From contig NC_092355.1 of assembly GCF_963676685.1 (NCBI RefSeq), positions 68,455,006 to 68,519,005 on the forward strand: DNA of 64,000 bases, read 5' to 3'. Below, one piece after another: positions 1 through 11,742 of this stretch; position 1 is the first letter of the stretch; each line of letters starts with the position of its first letter. The position numbers were made by a program, and so were the translations under genes. Under the pieces are notes generated by a model. That model was not told the DNA's origin and ran no database searches. It saw only the letters and a list, made by a program, of their open reading frames with translations. The DNA is from Mytilus edulis. Taxonomy: Eukaryota > Mollusca > Bivalvia > Mytilida > Mytilidae.

Positions 1-228
1 CTGGGCTCTCAAAAAAAGAGCTTTCGCTGGCCGTGTGTTACCTTTCCTCGTCAGTTTTAATCTAGCGGCGTACTACAGTACATGATATATAAGGCATGAA
101 GATGTTATTGTTACAGATCAGCTAAATTATCTATAGTATTCGAACCCATGCTACTGTGATATCGTGACACCAAATCGCCTGCACTGCAGCCGTCCCGCTA
201 GACTAATTATTTTCTGTGACTGTATCTT

Positions 229-306
229 AAATATTTCGGCTCAATAAATGGCCTTCTTCAAGTGTCACAAGTTTTAACAATACTGATACATAATGTATAA
301 GGTGTA
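229..306 (-). repeat. Inverted terminal module of a Penelope-like element (left arm)
   Basis: This 78-bp stretch is the reverse complement of 836-913 with a single mismatch seen by eye. It carries the 'ttgaagaaggccat' and 'gagccgaaatattt' motifs. Motifs of this kind (…GAAGAAGGC…GCCGAAA…) commonly follow the ORF of Penelope-like elements in their pseudo-LTRs. Here it lies in minus orientation and abuts a truncated Penelope-type N-terminus (311-462), as in inverted, truncated Penelope insertions. Confidence 0.6.
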
Positions 307-310
307 TAAA

Positions 311-462
311 GAGCCAGGTGATTGTGGCTTGATCTTGATTTGTAGTCCGTTAGGAATACTTTCATTATACTCGTAGTTAATCAAATTAGATAAATGGTGT
401 TCAGTTCTAATTTGTTTTTGTTTTATAGCTCTAAGTTGTTTAAAATAATCATTGATGTTCAT
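311..462 (-). pseudogene. Penelope-like element ORF, N-terminal fragment
   Basis: A minus-strand frame opens with MNINDYFKQLRAIKQK and continues with RTEHHLSNL and IPNGLQIKIKPQSPG before running into the inverted terminal module. The same pattern occurs at the N-terminus of the larger Penelope-like remnant in this window (start near 20254: KTEHHVSNL … VPIGLILKASPLTTG), so the two are the same family. Nothing downstream of the N-terminus survives here, so this is a truncated relic. The Penelope assignment rests on the reverse transcriptase of the second copy and on the nearby endonuclease fragment. Confidence 0.6.
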
Positions 463-510
463 GATATAGGAGCTAAAAACTTAAATTTACTGGGATTATG
501 TGAGTAACAT

Positions 511-690
511 GATACAGTTTCTCAGCACTTCAGACAGTCGGGTCACAAACCTGATGACTTTAACCGCATGAAAATTCTAGTGATTGAACAGAATATTCAC
601 TGGAGTGATGCCCAGAGACAGGTTCGGGAAAGCTTTTGGATAAAGGAACTTAATGTACATCATCCAAACGGCATCAATAAGAAATACTAG
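511..690 (+). pseudogene. Penelope-like element GIY-YIG endonuclease, C-terminal fragment
   Basis: An open frame of 59 codons ending in TAG reads HFRQSGHKPDDF, ILVIEQNIHW and RESFWIKELNVHHPNGIN. This matches the tail of the GIY-YIG endonuclease of Penelope-like elements: a conserved His, then Glu in 'ESFWI' and the terminal Asn in 'PNGIN'. The catalytic GIY and YIG strands and the reverse transcriptase are missing, and an in-frame TAA lies just upstream (508-510), so it is a 5'-truncated remnant. The terminal module at 836-913 follows in the same orientation, as expected for the 3' end of such an element. Confidence 0.65.
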
Positions 691-835
691 CGTTTTTGTT
701 TTTTCACTCATTTTTATTGTTAATATACACAGTCACGTATATTGATTTATAGTGTTTTGTTTATATTATGATATTCAGGCTTTTGGATTAAAATCAATCG
801 ACCAAAACTTACCTGTATTATTACTGATCTATTTT

Positions 836-913
836 TACACCTTATACATTATGTATCAGTATTGTTAAAACTTGTGACACTTGAAGAAGGCCATTTGTTG
901 AGCCGAAATATTT
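836..913 (+). repeat. Terminal module of a Penelope-like element (right arm)
   Basis: Reverse complement of 229-306. It lies about 145 bases after the stop codon of the endonuclease fragment, in the same direction, so it is probably the 3' pseudo-LTR of that element. Confidence 0.6.
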
Positions 914-1075
914 GTCAGCACGATTTAATAACAACATTTTCGTATTATAACATCTTATATCAGTACCGTTGTGCAAATCTTTAGACTGATATAATTTTTT
1001 CCTTATCTGCAAAGTATCGCCTATTCTAGACGATCCGGTACATAGTAAATTTGCTGGTTGGTCGTTTTTTATAGA

Positions 1076-1080
<5 letters not shown>

Positions 1081-1109
<29 letters not shown>
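1081..1109. repeat. (AT)n microsatellite
   Basis: About 14 uninterrupted AT dinucleotides. Confidence 0.95.
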
Positions 1110-1110
<1 letters not shown>

Positions 1111-1261
1111 GTCTGAGTCAGTGACAACTCTACAACAGATGTATCCATCGAATCGCCATAAATGATGGTGAAACATGGCTGTGTATATAATGTATATACA
1201 ACTCGTCTAAACATCAACCCAACAATGTTAGATCTGTAAATTTGCTTTCGCAAATTTTTGG

Positions 1262-1379
<118 letters not shown>

Positions 1380-1612
1380 ACAGCTCTTTTAATAATATAG
1401 CAAGACATTGGTATGGTTGACTTTTCAATCAACAAAGATTTGTATAGCCTGACTAGTCTAGTGAATTCTTAAAACTTATTAATTTAAAAGAAAACTAATC
1501 AAAACAACAGTCTGAATTATCTATAGAATGTTGAGAAAACCCTAAGAATAATTAGAAATAGACAGATCATTTATACATTTTTGAAGTTTATTTAGTTTAC
1601 ATCAAATATAAT

Positions 1613-1700
1613 TCGGTGCCGAATTGACTTAAAATAGGTGCCGATTTGACTAGATGCCGATTTAACCAGATGCCGATTTGATTTTTCTATGGGTGCCGAA
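1613..1700. repeat. Short tandem 'tgccgattt(ga/aa)c' repeats
   Basis: Five or so variants of a 16-19-bp unit built on 'tgccgatttgac'. They recur at 34747-34812 in copy B, and a separate inverted cluster lies at 33812-33940. Confidence 0.75.
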
Positions 1701-1955
1701 TTATACAATAACCCCAGATTATTGATTTCTTTCCTTTGCATGTAACCCTAAACATCATATAAATGAGGGTTTGGATGGGGATAAATGATCAAAGAATAAT
1801 GCCCTTAAAAAATGAAGCAATGATAAGGGAAATTTTTTGAAGATTAGAGAGAAAAAAAAAGGGGTGAAAATTAAAAGTTTACAGAATATTAGAACCCCCC
1901 CCCAATCCAGACCCTCATAAATCGTGATTAGCATGAGATTTATTTTCGATCAAAA

Positions 1956-3632
1956 GGGGAGAGATTGTACGCTCTAGACGTCTCCTCAGGCCTTGGGTCC
2001 GCCACTGCAACGGAAACCTCTTCTTCTTCCAGGTAAGGTAGAGATTGTACGCTCTAGACGTCTCCTCAGGTCTGGGTCCGCCACTGCAACTTCAACCTCT
2101 TCTTCTTCCAGGTAAGGGAGAGATTGTACGCTCTAGACGTCTCCTCAGGCCTGGGTCCGCCACTGCAACTTCAACCTCTTCTTCTTCCAGGTAAGGGAGA
2201 GATTGTATGCTCTAGACGTCTCCTCAGGCCTGGGTCCGCCACTGCAACGGCAACCTCTTCTTCCAGGTAAGGGAGAGATTGTACGCTCTAGACGTCTCAT
2301 CAGGCCTGGGTCCGCCACTGCAACGACAACCTCTTCTTTTTCCAGGTAAGGGAGAGATTGTACGCTCTAGACGTCTCCTCAGGCCTGGGTCCGCCACTGC
2401 AACTACAACCTCTTCCTCTTCCAGGCAAGGGAGAGATTGTACGCTCTAGACGTCTCCTCAGACCTGGGTCCGCCACTGCAACGGCAACCTCTTCTTCTTC
2501 CAGGTAAAGGAGAGATTGTACGCTCTAGACGTCTCCTCAGGCCTGGGTCCGCCACTGCAACGACAACCTCTTCTTCTTCCAGGTAAGGGAGAGATTGTAC
2601 GCTCTAGACGTCTCCTCAAGCCTGGGTCCGCCACTGCAGCTACAACCTATTCTTTTTCCAGGTAAGGGAGAGATTGTACGCTCTAGACGTCTCCTCAGAC
2701 CTGGGTCCGTCACTGCAACGGCAACCTCTTCTTTTTCCAGGTAAGGGAGAGATTGTACGCTCTAGACGTCTCCTCAGGCCTGGGTCCGCTATGTACTGCA
2801 ACGACAACCTCTTCTTCTTCCAGGTAAGGGAGAGATTGTACGCTCTAGACGTCTTCTCAGGCCTTCAGGCCTGGGTCCGCCACTGCAACGGCAACCTCTT
2901 CTTCTTCCAGGTAAGGGAGAGATTGTACGCTCTAGACGTCTCCTCAGGCCTGGGTCCGCCACTGCGACGACAACCTCTTCTTCTTCAAGGTAAGGGAGAG
3001 ATTGTACGCTCTAGACGTCTCCTCGGGCCTGGGTCCGCCACTGCAACTACAACCCCTTCTTCTTCCAGGTAAGGGAGAGATTGTACGCTCTAGACGTCTC
3101 CTCAGGCCTGGGTCGGCCACTGCAACGGCAACCTCTTCTCCTTCCAGGTAAGGGAGAGATTGTACGCTCTAGACGTCTCCTCAGGCCTGGGTCCGCCACT
3201 GCAACGGCAACCTCTTCTCCTTCCAGGTAAGGGAGAGATTGTACGCTCTAGACGTCTCCTCAGGCATGGGTCCGCCACTGCAACGGCAACCTCTTCTCCT
3301 TCCATGTAAGGGAGAGATTTTACGCTCTAGACGTCTCCTCAGGCATGGGTCCACCACTGCAACGGCAACCTCTTCTTCTTCCAGCTAAGGGAGAGATTGT
3401 ACGCTCTAGACGTCTCCCCAGGCCTGGGTCCGCCACTACAACGGCAACCTCTTCTTCTTCCAGGTAAGGGAGAGATTGTACACTCTAGACGTCTCCTCAG
3501 GCCTGGGTCCGTCACTGCAACGGCAACCTCTTCTTCTTCCAGGTAAGGGAGAGATTGTACGCTCTAGACGTCTCCTCAGATCTGGGTCCGCCACTGCAAC
3601 GACAACCTCCTCTTCTTCCAGGTAAGGAACCG
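1956..3632. repeat. 79-bp satellite array, copy A (about 21 units)
   Basis: The unit starts 'gggagagattgtacgctc', continues 'tagacgtctcctcaggcc', 'tgggtccgccactgcaac' and ends 'cctcttcttcttccag' followed by 'gtaa'. Starts measured at 2041, 2120 and 2199 give a 79-bp period. Because 79 is not a multiple of three, open frames appear on both strands (for example 2674-3072 plus, 3436-3681 minus); these are by-products. Each unit juxtaposes a pyrimidine tract, CAG and GTAAGG, that is, a 3' splice site fused to a 5' splice site. Confidence 0.95.
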
Positions 3633-3639
3633 GATTCAA

Positions 3640-4370
3640 AACTGAACGTGATTGGTTCCGTGCGAGAAAAAACCAACTCATCTGACTTCAGATTGTCCGG
3701 AGAAACAACACCTGAAACGAGTTGTATATTATATTTTTCTTTATATCATATTATTTGTCATTAAATTTTTTTTAAGAATCAGTTTACAGATTTTGACCGG
3801 GTTATATGCTTTTTCGTGAATTTAAATTTTAGTGTTCAAAAATGTGTTGCCAGAGTCACGCTAAGAAAGACTTCCGGTCAACTTTTCGGTAAAAAAGCAT
3901 ATTTAAATATATAATGTTTTAACTTTATATGATAGTCTATTACATTAACTTTCAAAATCAGTTTTATTTATTAATTTAGCTTTAGCGGTTCCAGAGATAT
4001 TAGTTATAATACACCCACTTTTCACTTCCGCGTTTTCCACTTCCGCGTTTTTAGACCTTCCCGTATATTATACGCATCCATTTCGCGCCCCTGACAAAAA
4101 TATGTTTCCTGTGAAAGAAAAAGTGAAACATACGATTTGGGTAAAAACCTATTCAAAGATATATCAAGGTATTGTGAGAACACAGAGATTTTAATTAAGA
4201 TAAAGGACGGACGTACATTAAGATAAAGTTGACCCATGCTGTCTTAGTTCCTATCCTGGTCCGTTCGCCCAAATATTCACGTTCGCTCTCATTCGCACCC
4301 CACATGTTCGCATCAAAGGTTTTGTATTGAATAAGTTCGGAAGCTTTATTTTAATCGTCCTTTTGATAGT
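3640..4370. other. Unique-looking part of the duplicated segment, no gene seen
   Basis: Collinear with 36595-37340. It starts just after the array with 'ggaaccggattcaaaac'. The minus-strand frame at 4022-4237 is also present in copy B (36962-37267) with a different extent. It has no recognisable domain, so I do not call it a gene. Confidence 0.6.
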
Positions 4371-5150
4371 GTATTTTTATGCTCCACCTCACCTACGATA
4401 GTAGAGGGGCATTATGCAGTGGCGGATCCAGCCATTTTAAAAAGGGGGTTCCCCAACACAGAGTAAAAAAAGGGGGGTTTCAACTATATGCTCCCATTCA
4501 AATGCATTGATCGGTCAAAAAAAGGGGGGATTCCAACCCCCGGAATGCCGCTGGATCCGCCACTGTTATGTTTTCTTGTCTGAGGGTGCATTCGTTCGTT
4601 CATTTGACGTCCGTTCATTTGTCTGCGTCCGTTCAGCTGTTCAGGTTAAAGTTTTTGGTCAAGGAAGTTTTTGATGAAGCTGAAGTCCAATCAACTTGCA
4701 ACTTAGTACACTTGTTGCTTTAAGCAATATGATATTATCTTTCTAATTTTAAAGCCAAATTAGACTTTTGACCCCAATTTCACGGTCCACTGAACATAGA
4801 AATGAAAGTGGGAGTTTCAGGTTAAAGTTTTTGGTCAAGGTAGTTTTTGATGAAGCTAAAGTCCAATCAACTTGAAACTTAATACACTTGTTGCTTATGA
4901 TATGAGCTTTCTAATTTTAAAGCCAAATTAGACTTGACCCCAATTTCACGGTCCACTGAACATAGAAAATGAAAGGGGGAGTATCAGGTTAAAGTTTTTG
5001 GTCAAGGTAGTTTTTGATGAAGCTGAAGTCCAATCAACTTTAAACTAAGTACTGCTTATGATATGATCTTTCTAATTTTAAAGCCAAATGAGACTTTTGA
5101 CCCCAATTTTACGGTAACTAAACATAGAAAATGAAAGTGGGAGTTTCAGA
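4370..5150 (+). mobile_element. Helentron-like non-autonomous element, partial, with internal ~170-bp repeats
   Basis: A stretch like the start of the element at 50132 ('ggggcattatg … gttttcttgtctg … cgttc') is followed by three tandem copies of a unit beginning 'caggttaaagtttttggt', at about 4642, 4817 and 4985. The unit includes 'gaagtccaatcaacttg' and 'cacggtccactgaacatag', as at 51510-51640. No 3' hairpin is seen, so the element is incomplete or diverged. It is interrupted by a small TIR element (4420-4565). Confidence 0.6.
4420..4565. mobile_element. Small TIR element (MITE), CAGTGGCGGATCCAG ends
   Basis: It begins CAGTGGCGGATCCAGCC and ends with the reverse complement CTGGATCCGCCACTG. 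A TTATG motif lies on both sides, a possible short target duplication. The ends resemble hAT-type MITEs. Copy B carries the same insertion at 37379-37529, and a diverged member sits at 34318-34482. Confidence 0.75.
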
Positions 5151-5750
5151 TTAAAGGGGCACTAGCTGTCAAATTCATGGTCACCGATTTGACTCAAATT
5201 CTCATATTTGATTTATAACAATGTAAAACATTTATCCAAACTATCAAAAGTCTAAAATTAACAGTTTACAGAGCAAGGGGTAGTCAGATAATAAATAGAT
5301 ATGTTTCATGTGTATTTTAGTCTGACGCCATCTAATTACCTATCGATTTGACCTCAGATGACCAAATAAGAGATGTAAACATTCATAAAGATATGACTAG
5401 ATTAAACCAACACGTGCAATTGATTTTTTATAGGTCTGTTTGGTTTTAGTTTATAGATTAAAAATAGATGTTTCTCATTGTTTTTAACCGTATAAGAATG
5501 ATTTTATGTGCATCGAATTAGTTATCAAATTATTTACCGTAGTTTCACTTTCATTGTTGACATTCTTTTTCTTTAAATAACCAGTACACGTACAATGCAT
5601 GCGTTGTCAGTCTCTAGCTGTGGTTAAATTGAAGTTCACATGAATACGGATTTAAAGAGGTCGACTCATTCACTTGCAAGTGAATTACTAATTATCCAAG
5701 TTTCTTAGGCCAACATGGCCAAATAAAAATATATGTGTGGTTCCAGTTTT
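5150..5750. other. Duplicated segment without a recognisable gene
   Basis: Collinear with 38130-38720. It starts with a dispersed repeat ('aggggcactagctgtcaaat') of a kind frequent in mussels. No frame with domain character was seen. Confidence 0.5.
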
Positions 5751-5767
5751 CGGCTTAAAAACAGCCT

Positions 5768-5815
5768 ACCCTAAGGCCTAAATTAAAATATTGTTTGTTT
5801 GCCCTTTTCCGACCC
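5768..5815. repeat. Left TIR of a GGCCTAAA-type element in copy A
   Basis: The sequence 'ggcctaaattaaaatattg' plus 'tttgtttgccct' is the reverse complement of 12127-12170. In copy A the two ends are 6.4 kb apart; in copy B the equivalent ends (38751 and 39292) are about 0.55 kb apart. Confidence 0.65.
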
Positions 5816-6562
5816 TATGTTTTGAAACAGGGTAGGTAGGTAGGTAAAATATTTTATTTTTCTTTCCCAAAAAATAACTTAGCTCGGTACATTTTTTGTC
5901 ATGGGTAGGCAGGTAGGTATAATATTTTATTTTATAGATACAAAATCTGCATGATGTCATTTTTGTCTGTATTGCTTTCGTTTAAGTATGCTTTTGCTAA
6001 TAAGTTTCTAGGACTATTAGTATAATAGTCCCAAGTTTTGAAAAAAAATATCATGTAGAATGTGAAGTTAATTCATATGCACTACAATTTTTTTCAAATT
6101 TCAAAATATAGGGCTGTGTGGCATATTTTAAACGTTTACATACCTGGAATTTTTAAGAATTTTAACTTGCACTAATAGTACTATGTACCTTGAACGCTTA
6201 CCTAGACCTAAAGTTTTTCTGTAAGCAGGTAAGAGATAACTTTGTTCTGGTAAAATATGTCCAGGCAGAAATACATTGTACATTACTAGTAGAAAAAGTC
6301 CCTAGAATGTTTAAATTTTTGTGTGTGCCTGTTTTTCCAATAAAAATGCTACATGACTTGAAACTCAATTGTCGCGTATTTTACACCGCATTTATAAATG
6401 ATCTGTATGGAAAAACTTGGCGATTTTACTGTCAAATATTCTCCCCTTTACAGACCTCTGGTTCATGTCAGATATAAATCAGAATATATCAATGCTGGTC
6501 GAAGACATCATTAACATAATCATCCTAATCTACGGACCACCAAAGGCCATCCCTACATAGGA

Positions 6563-9235
6563 TACAAAGTCTGTTTACAAAATATTTTGTACACACGTTG
6601 ATAATTTAGTATTGGACGAACTTTTTTTGAATAAACCCGGCTCTTCATGTATAAAGACACAGAGTAACGTTCGTTAAATCATGATTTCAAAGCTTTCAAC
6701 ATCGATTTCAAACAGATGCTTTGAAACTCCAAATGCAAGTGTTCATTTATGTCAAACGCTCATGTGATACCAAACGGACTAGACCTTATACAGGAAAGAT
6801 AAAACCTGAGAATTCCGGTAAAAAAGTTTTGAGCGGGAAATACAAATATGTGACCGTAACTAAGAAAATGGGTCCAGATGAAATTTATACATATTTTCAG
6901 TTTTTTGCATTTCTCCACTGCTACTAATGCGCTTACCATGAATACAAACTTTTATGATGATATCTTTAACTTGTTTCGAAAATACAGCACATTCTAATAA
7001 TGAATGCATTTGGGTACATATATTAAAAAAAAAATCTGACTTTTTATTTCCTTTGGCACTTTGAATGTACTAAATGAGTCCAACCTCAAAATTACCATGC
7101 TAAGTAAATATGTGGTTTCTATGGAAACAAAAAAAATATGATTTTTCAGTTTTTTAGCTTTTGTCTTATATTTCACAAAAGTCATACTGTTTTGTGTGTT
7201 GTTTCTATGGCATTGTACTATTTCATATCATTACCCCACATCTGTTATTAAATACATGAAAATGTTGTGTGTTGCCTATCCAAGGCTAGAGCTAGTAGTG
7301 TAGTGGTTTACGTTGATACATGTATGTCATATTTCATTTTTGTGAATTGTTTTTCTTCAAATTGTGTCTTTAGTTTTCTCGATTGAATTGATTGATATTT
7401 TTTATATTGGGTCCTTTTAGCCAACTATGCAGTATGGGGTTCTGTTATTGTTTAAGACTGTACAATTGCCAATGCTTAAAAATCCACAGCATTTGAACTT
7501 GCTGAAATCCGCAACATTTGACCTTTGATGGGTACTTGGCAATCATACCACAGCTCTTATCTTTATATTGTTGACGATATTCATAATTTTGATATTGTTA
7601 TTAAATGATAAAAGAAGACAAAAATCTATTTGTGTGTATTTTAATTAAGTAGATTGTGCTTCCTTGATGGACATTTGTGTTTATTGGTATCCACATCACT
7701 GGTCAAGTCAACCTCACTTTTGGCAATTGTTGGCTTTGGACAAATGACATCTTTATTAGCCTCGCTATAACAATATTCCCTGATTTGTTCGTACAAATAC
7801 CACTGTCTGCATCTAATCCTTCTGATGTTAAAGTGTTTGGCATAGTAGATTTGAAATTCTAGTGTTCTTTTTTAACAAATTGATGGCTATATGAACAGAG
7901 TCACATGACTCTTTAAAAACAACATATCCTGGTTTGTTTGAATAAACTATGAAGTGGTGATAAGTGCTAATATGCTTCAGTGTTTTGAAATACTGCTGCA
8001 GGTATTTATTCCAATCATTATAAAATATGACCGGTTTCTCACTATCTTTAACTAACTGGGAAATATTATGACCATTTCTGCTGGATTATTTCATACGCTC
8101 TGCAATCTGCAAGATATAACAACATTTTTGCTATTACACAATCAATGTGCATGTAGTTTGATTTAAATGTATTTAGAAGAGACAGGAAATACAAAATGGG
8201 TGTGACATGGACATGACTTTTTTTCCTGCAATGGATATACTAGAAATGTTGACATGCATACATGTATCTATACTATTAAACGAGAAGACCTCATTTTGTG
8301 TGTCGCTTCTCTTTTTTTCCACAACAAATTAATCATCATGCCTCTGTGTATTATAGGTACAGTGCATAGTCTCATTTGTCATTCATTCATATGAATATTC
8401 AGATTGAGTTATTTTTGGAGAAAAACGCGAAAAAAGGTGTTCGGCTAAAGTGTTCGTCATAGGGCAAAATTGTAAGCCAGGTTATACTTCAGGTTTGTGT
8501 TTTCTGTATACCTTGAACATAAATATACTTCGAATAAAGTATAATTTCTAACTGATATCATAATTATATGGATCATTATGTAAGAAAACAATGAATAATA
8601 ATTGCAACTAACCCATCAATGCAATTTCAAATTTAATATAATAAGAACTGACTGTCTCTATGAATACTTATAAAAACAACATTAAGAGGATTTTAAGACG
8701 GATACTTTGTTGAACTTGTGAAAGTTAATGATTTGACATTCTTAAGTTTAGAGGTGATTCATGTTTTTTTCTTCATTTAAAGAGAACTATAAATGTATTG
8801 TTAATGCTGTAAAGTGATATAATGTTGTGTTTTTTTTTACATAAAATCACGACATCAGTATCATATATTCGACCTTGATAAATGTAAAGTACATGTGTTT
8901 AATGTTTAATGACGCAATTAATAATTGTGTTGGTCACAATGTAGAACTTTAGCACGGGTTACATATTTTCACATTTAATTTGAAATATAAATTCGGTGTT
9001 CTATTAATATAAGTTGCATCTTTGTAAAAAATTTCTAAGATTAAGAATGGTCATGGTATAAAAAAATCACACGTATTTTCAATGCATTCTCTGTATCAGC
9101 ATTGCATTACTCTTCCAAATCAAAATAAAAAAAGAAACAAAACAAAAATAAAATAAATCAAAAAACGTCTTTATCTTTAAACGGAATGCTCAAATCATCA
9201 AAAAGAAAACAACAACGATACAATGTATATATCGA
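6563..9235 (+). repeat. Large inverted repeat, left arm (2.67 kb)
   Basis: Reverse complement of 12720-15386 with scattered substitutions and small indels. For example, the frame at 7677-7862 is repeated exactly at 14095-14280 on the minus strand. The outer end is 'tacaaagtctgtttac'; the inner end is 'caatgtatatatcga'. The arm contains no convincing gene. It includes a mussel-type dispersed repeat (7375-7575) and the motif 'actattaaacgagaagacc' near 8273. Confidence 0.95.
7375..7575 (+). repeat. Dispersed 'caatcataccacatct'-tailed repeat
   Basis: It runs 'tttctcgattgaattgatt … gggtccttttagccaac … ttggcaatcataccacag'. This is the same layout as 25190-25395 and belongs to a repeat family common in mussel sequences. 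It is duplicated in the right arm at about 14390-14590. Confidence 0.7.
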
Positions 9236-9529
9236 AAAGGGACCTTACTGCTATTATTCTGTGGTTACATGTAGTAGCGACTTTTATGTAACTCATTTGT
9301 TCGTTTCACAGAAATGAGTGTTCTTGTGCTTGTCATGTTTGTTTGTGCTGTATTTCTGTCATGTAATGTTGTCATTTTAGCGATGTTTTTTTAATATTGC
9401 TATATACGCAGTTTATTTAGCTAACCATTAATCCTGATTCAACCCACCATGTTTTTCTTTAAATATCCTGTCATTTGCACTTTTTTTTTGTTGCACTTCA
9501 GTGTTTCTCTTAATCCTTTATTTTTTCTC

Positions 9530-9660
9530 TTGTAGTTGATGTGTTTTCCTCGGTTTTAGATTGTCATCCGAATATTGTTTTCTCTCAATCGATTTATGAT
9601 TTTTGAACAGTAGTATACTACTGTTGCCTTTATCTAAAAATAAATATTTCTTTACACCTT
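9530..9660 (+). repeat. Dispersed repeat 'actactgttgccttta'
   Basis: 'gttgatgtgttttcctcgg … caatcgatttatga … gtatactactgttgccttt' is repeated in diverged form at 10960-11095. The family is common in mussels. Confidence 0.7.
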
Positions 9661-10149
9661 GTGTAAAAAAAAGCTATGTAAAAATGCTTCCCTTCTCAGT
9701 GACTATGAAGACAAGTTTAATCAAACGTAAAAGGTGCATGCGCTGCTTATCCATGTCATCCTAGATAACTTTTCGAAATAAAATACCCAACATATTTGAA
9801 GCAGTTGCCTAAATGTTTTCATTTGGAACGTAGCATAATATATTTATTATTAATTCAAAAATCATAAATCAAATACATTATGCTTTAATAAAAAAAAATC
9901 ATATTTCTTGGATAATGTACACCAAGCATGTTAACGACCGCATAGGAGAGCTAAAAGTGCGAGACTAAACCACTTTGATAGTTGTCTCACCGTGAATCGT
10001 ACCACATCTCTTTATGTACTTACTGGAATCATTAAATTTAAAGACAGAGATAGTTTATTCTTTTTTGTTGGGGACAATGCATTTACAGAGCATGAATTAC
10101 AAATAAGTGTGATTTATTTTTACCCATTACCAGTCTGAATATGAGAAGG

Positions 10150-10500
10150 TTGTTTAGGCTATCTGTTTCATTTAACAAAGGTGTAATTTAACACAACACG
10201 GGATTTTTATTTTAAGTTAAATGTGAAAATATGTCAGCTATGCTAATGTTCTAAATTTTGATCGAAATATTTACCAAATGCGTCATTTCATACAACACAT
10301 CTACAAACTATTTACCAAGGACGAATATATTATACTGATGGCGTGATTATATACAAAAACATAATATCACTTTACAGCATTAACAATACAATATATTATA
10401 GTTTCTCTAAATGGACAAAAACATTAATCACCATCAACCTTAAAAATGTCATATCATTAACTTTTATAAGTTTAGCAAAATACAAAACTGCAAATCGTCT
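10150..10500. repeat. Diverged third copy of an inverted-repeat arm segment
   Basis: It aligns directly to 12950-13262 and inverted to about 8690-9000. Shared landmarks are 'ttaaatgtgaaaatatgt', 'cactttacagcattaacaat' and 'aatgtcatatcattaac'. Divergence is much greater than between the two arms. Confidence 0.75.
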
Positions 10501-10959
10501 TCACGTAGCTTAAATGTCTTCGTCCATCTTAAATTTTGAAATAAAGGATACCAATCGGTCCAAATCTTATCAATTTTTATTCTTATTAAGAACATAACAA
10601 ATTTCCCTTTTTTCGACTGTGTCAGTATTAGGAGAAAACTAAGATAAAGTAAATTTCATTATATAATGTGTTGTGTGAATTTAACTATTTTATTATATAG
10701 CGAGAAAACGAGTCCGGTGACCCCATTTTGTTCATTTTCTTAACTGAAAGCATGTTAATAGAGATATATTTTCATAGTTTATCAAACTTATATGGTGTAG
10801 TTTTCTTTTTATTAATAAAAGTAGGTTTTCCAGGTATATTCTATACAAAATCAAAGTAATTTTGCACAACCTATATCTTGATAAAAATAAAACGGTGATC
10901 CATACTATTTAATAACTCGTTTGTTTGTATGTTGGCATTTGTTTTTGTAGAAGTTCAGT

Positions 10960-11095
10960 GTTTCTGTTGTTCCATTGTTTCTCTTATAATTGATGTATTC
11001 CCATCAGTATTTGGTTTGTTATCCGGATTTGTTTCAGTTTAATCGATTTATGACCATTGAACAGTGGTATACAACTGTTGCCTTTATACAATACA
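10960..11095 (+). repeat. Dispersed repeat, second copy
   Basis: Diverged copy of 9530-9660, ending 'gtatacaactgttgccttta'. Confidence 0.65.
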
Positions 11096-11556
11096 TTTTG
11101 ACACACATTATTAACAAGATCTACGGAATTTAATTTATACTTCCTGTTTTATCTTAATGTTGTATGCTTCCTGATTTTAAGTAGTTATAGAGACGTTATG
11201 TTCTTATTACATGTATGTTACATTTGTAAGTGTTTTGATTTTGGTTGGTTGCATTTATTATCCTTTGAGAAAAGAGAGGTATACGATCTGTCGTTCAATA
11301 TGCAAGACAGTTTAATTGAGTTTTCCTCTTGTTTGAAAGCGTCTTATGATATATTATTCTCTATTAGCTATTACCTTATGGAACTCCTTTTTTTCTTTTT
11401 TTCTTTTGTTCTTTTGTTCTTTTTTTCTTTACTTCCATACTAGTATGTGACAATATCTTACTGGTTAAGTGCTTAACTCGCAAATACGTTATTTGAATCA
11501 TGAAGAAGAAGAAAAGACCCGAGGCAGAGATAGGTTTTGAAAATACATGTGACTAG

Positions 11557-11742
11557 TTAACAGTTAACATAACATACACCGACTCCGTCATCATCGCTCA
11601 GATTTTCACTTTGGGAACTTTCTATTTGGGCAAAATACAATTCGTCGACAATATTTAGCTCTTCAATAAACTCATCGTCTTGTTTGTCTGTTATTTCCGA
11701 TGGAATACTTGAGCAAAACGATACAAATCTAGCTTGACTCAT
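11557..11742 (-). CDS. Hypothetical small acidic protein or first exon
   Basis: A 61-codon ATG frame begins MSQARFVSFCSS and contains acidic runs (KQDDEFIEELNIVDE, SENLSDDDG). The composition is more protein-like than neighbouring frames, and it is not inside an obvious repeat. I do not recognise a family. It could be a first exon or a chance frame; there is no supporting homologue in the window. Confidence 0.25.
   Translation of the reverse strand: MSQARFVSFCSSIPSEITDKQDDEFIEELNIVDELYFAQIESSQSENLSDDDGVGVCYVNC

Noticed and set aside
1956-3632. Possible CRISPR-like direct-repeat array
   Set aside because: Units adjoin without unique spacers, the period is that of a eukaryotic satellite, and there are no cas genes.
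2674-3681. Open frames of up to 132 codons on both strands in the 79-bp satellite
   Set aside because: They arise because the unit lacks stops in several frames; the same peptides recur on both strands and in the second array.
6721-6927. 68-codon frame conserved in both inverted-repeat arms
   Set aside because: Conservation is explained by the duplication itself; no domain is seen and the composition is Lys/Tyr-rich from AT-rich DNA.
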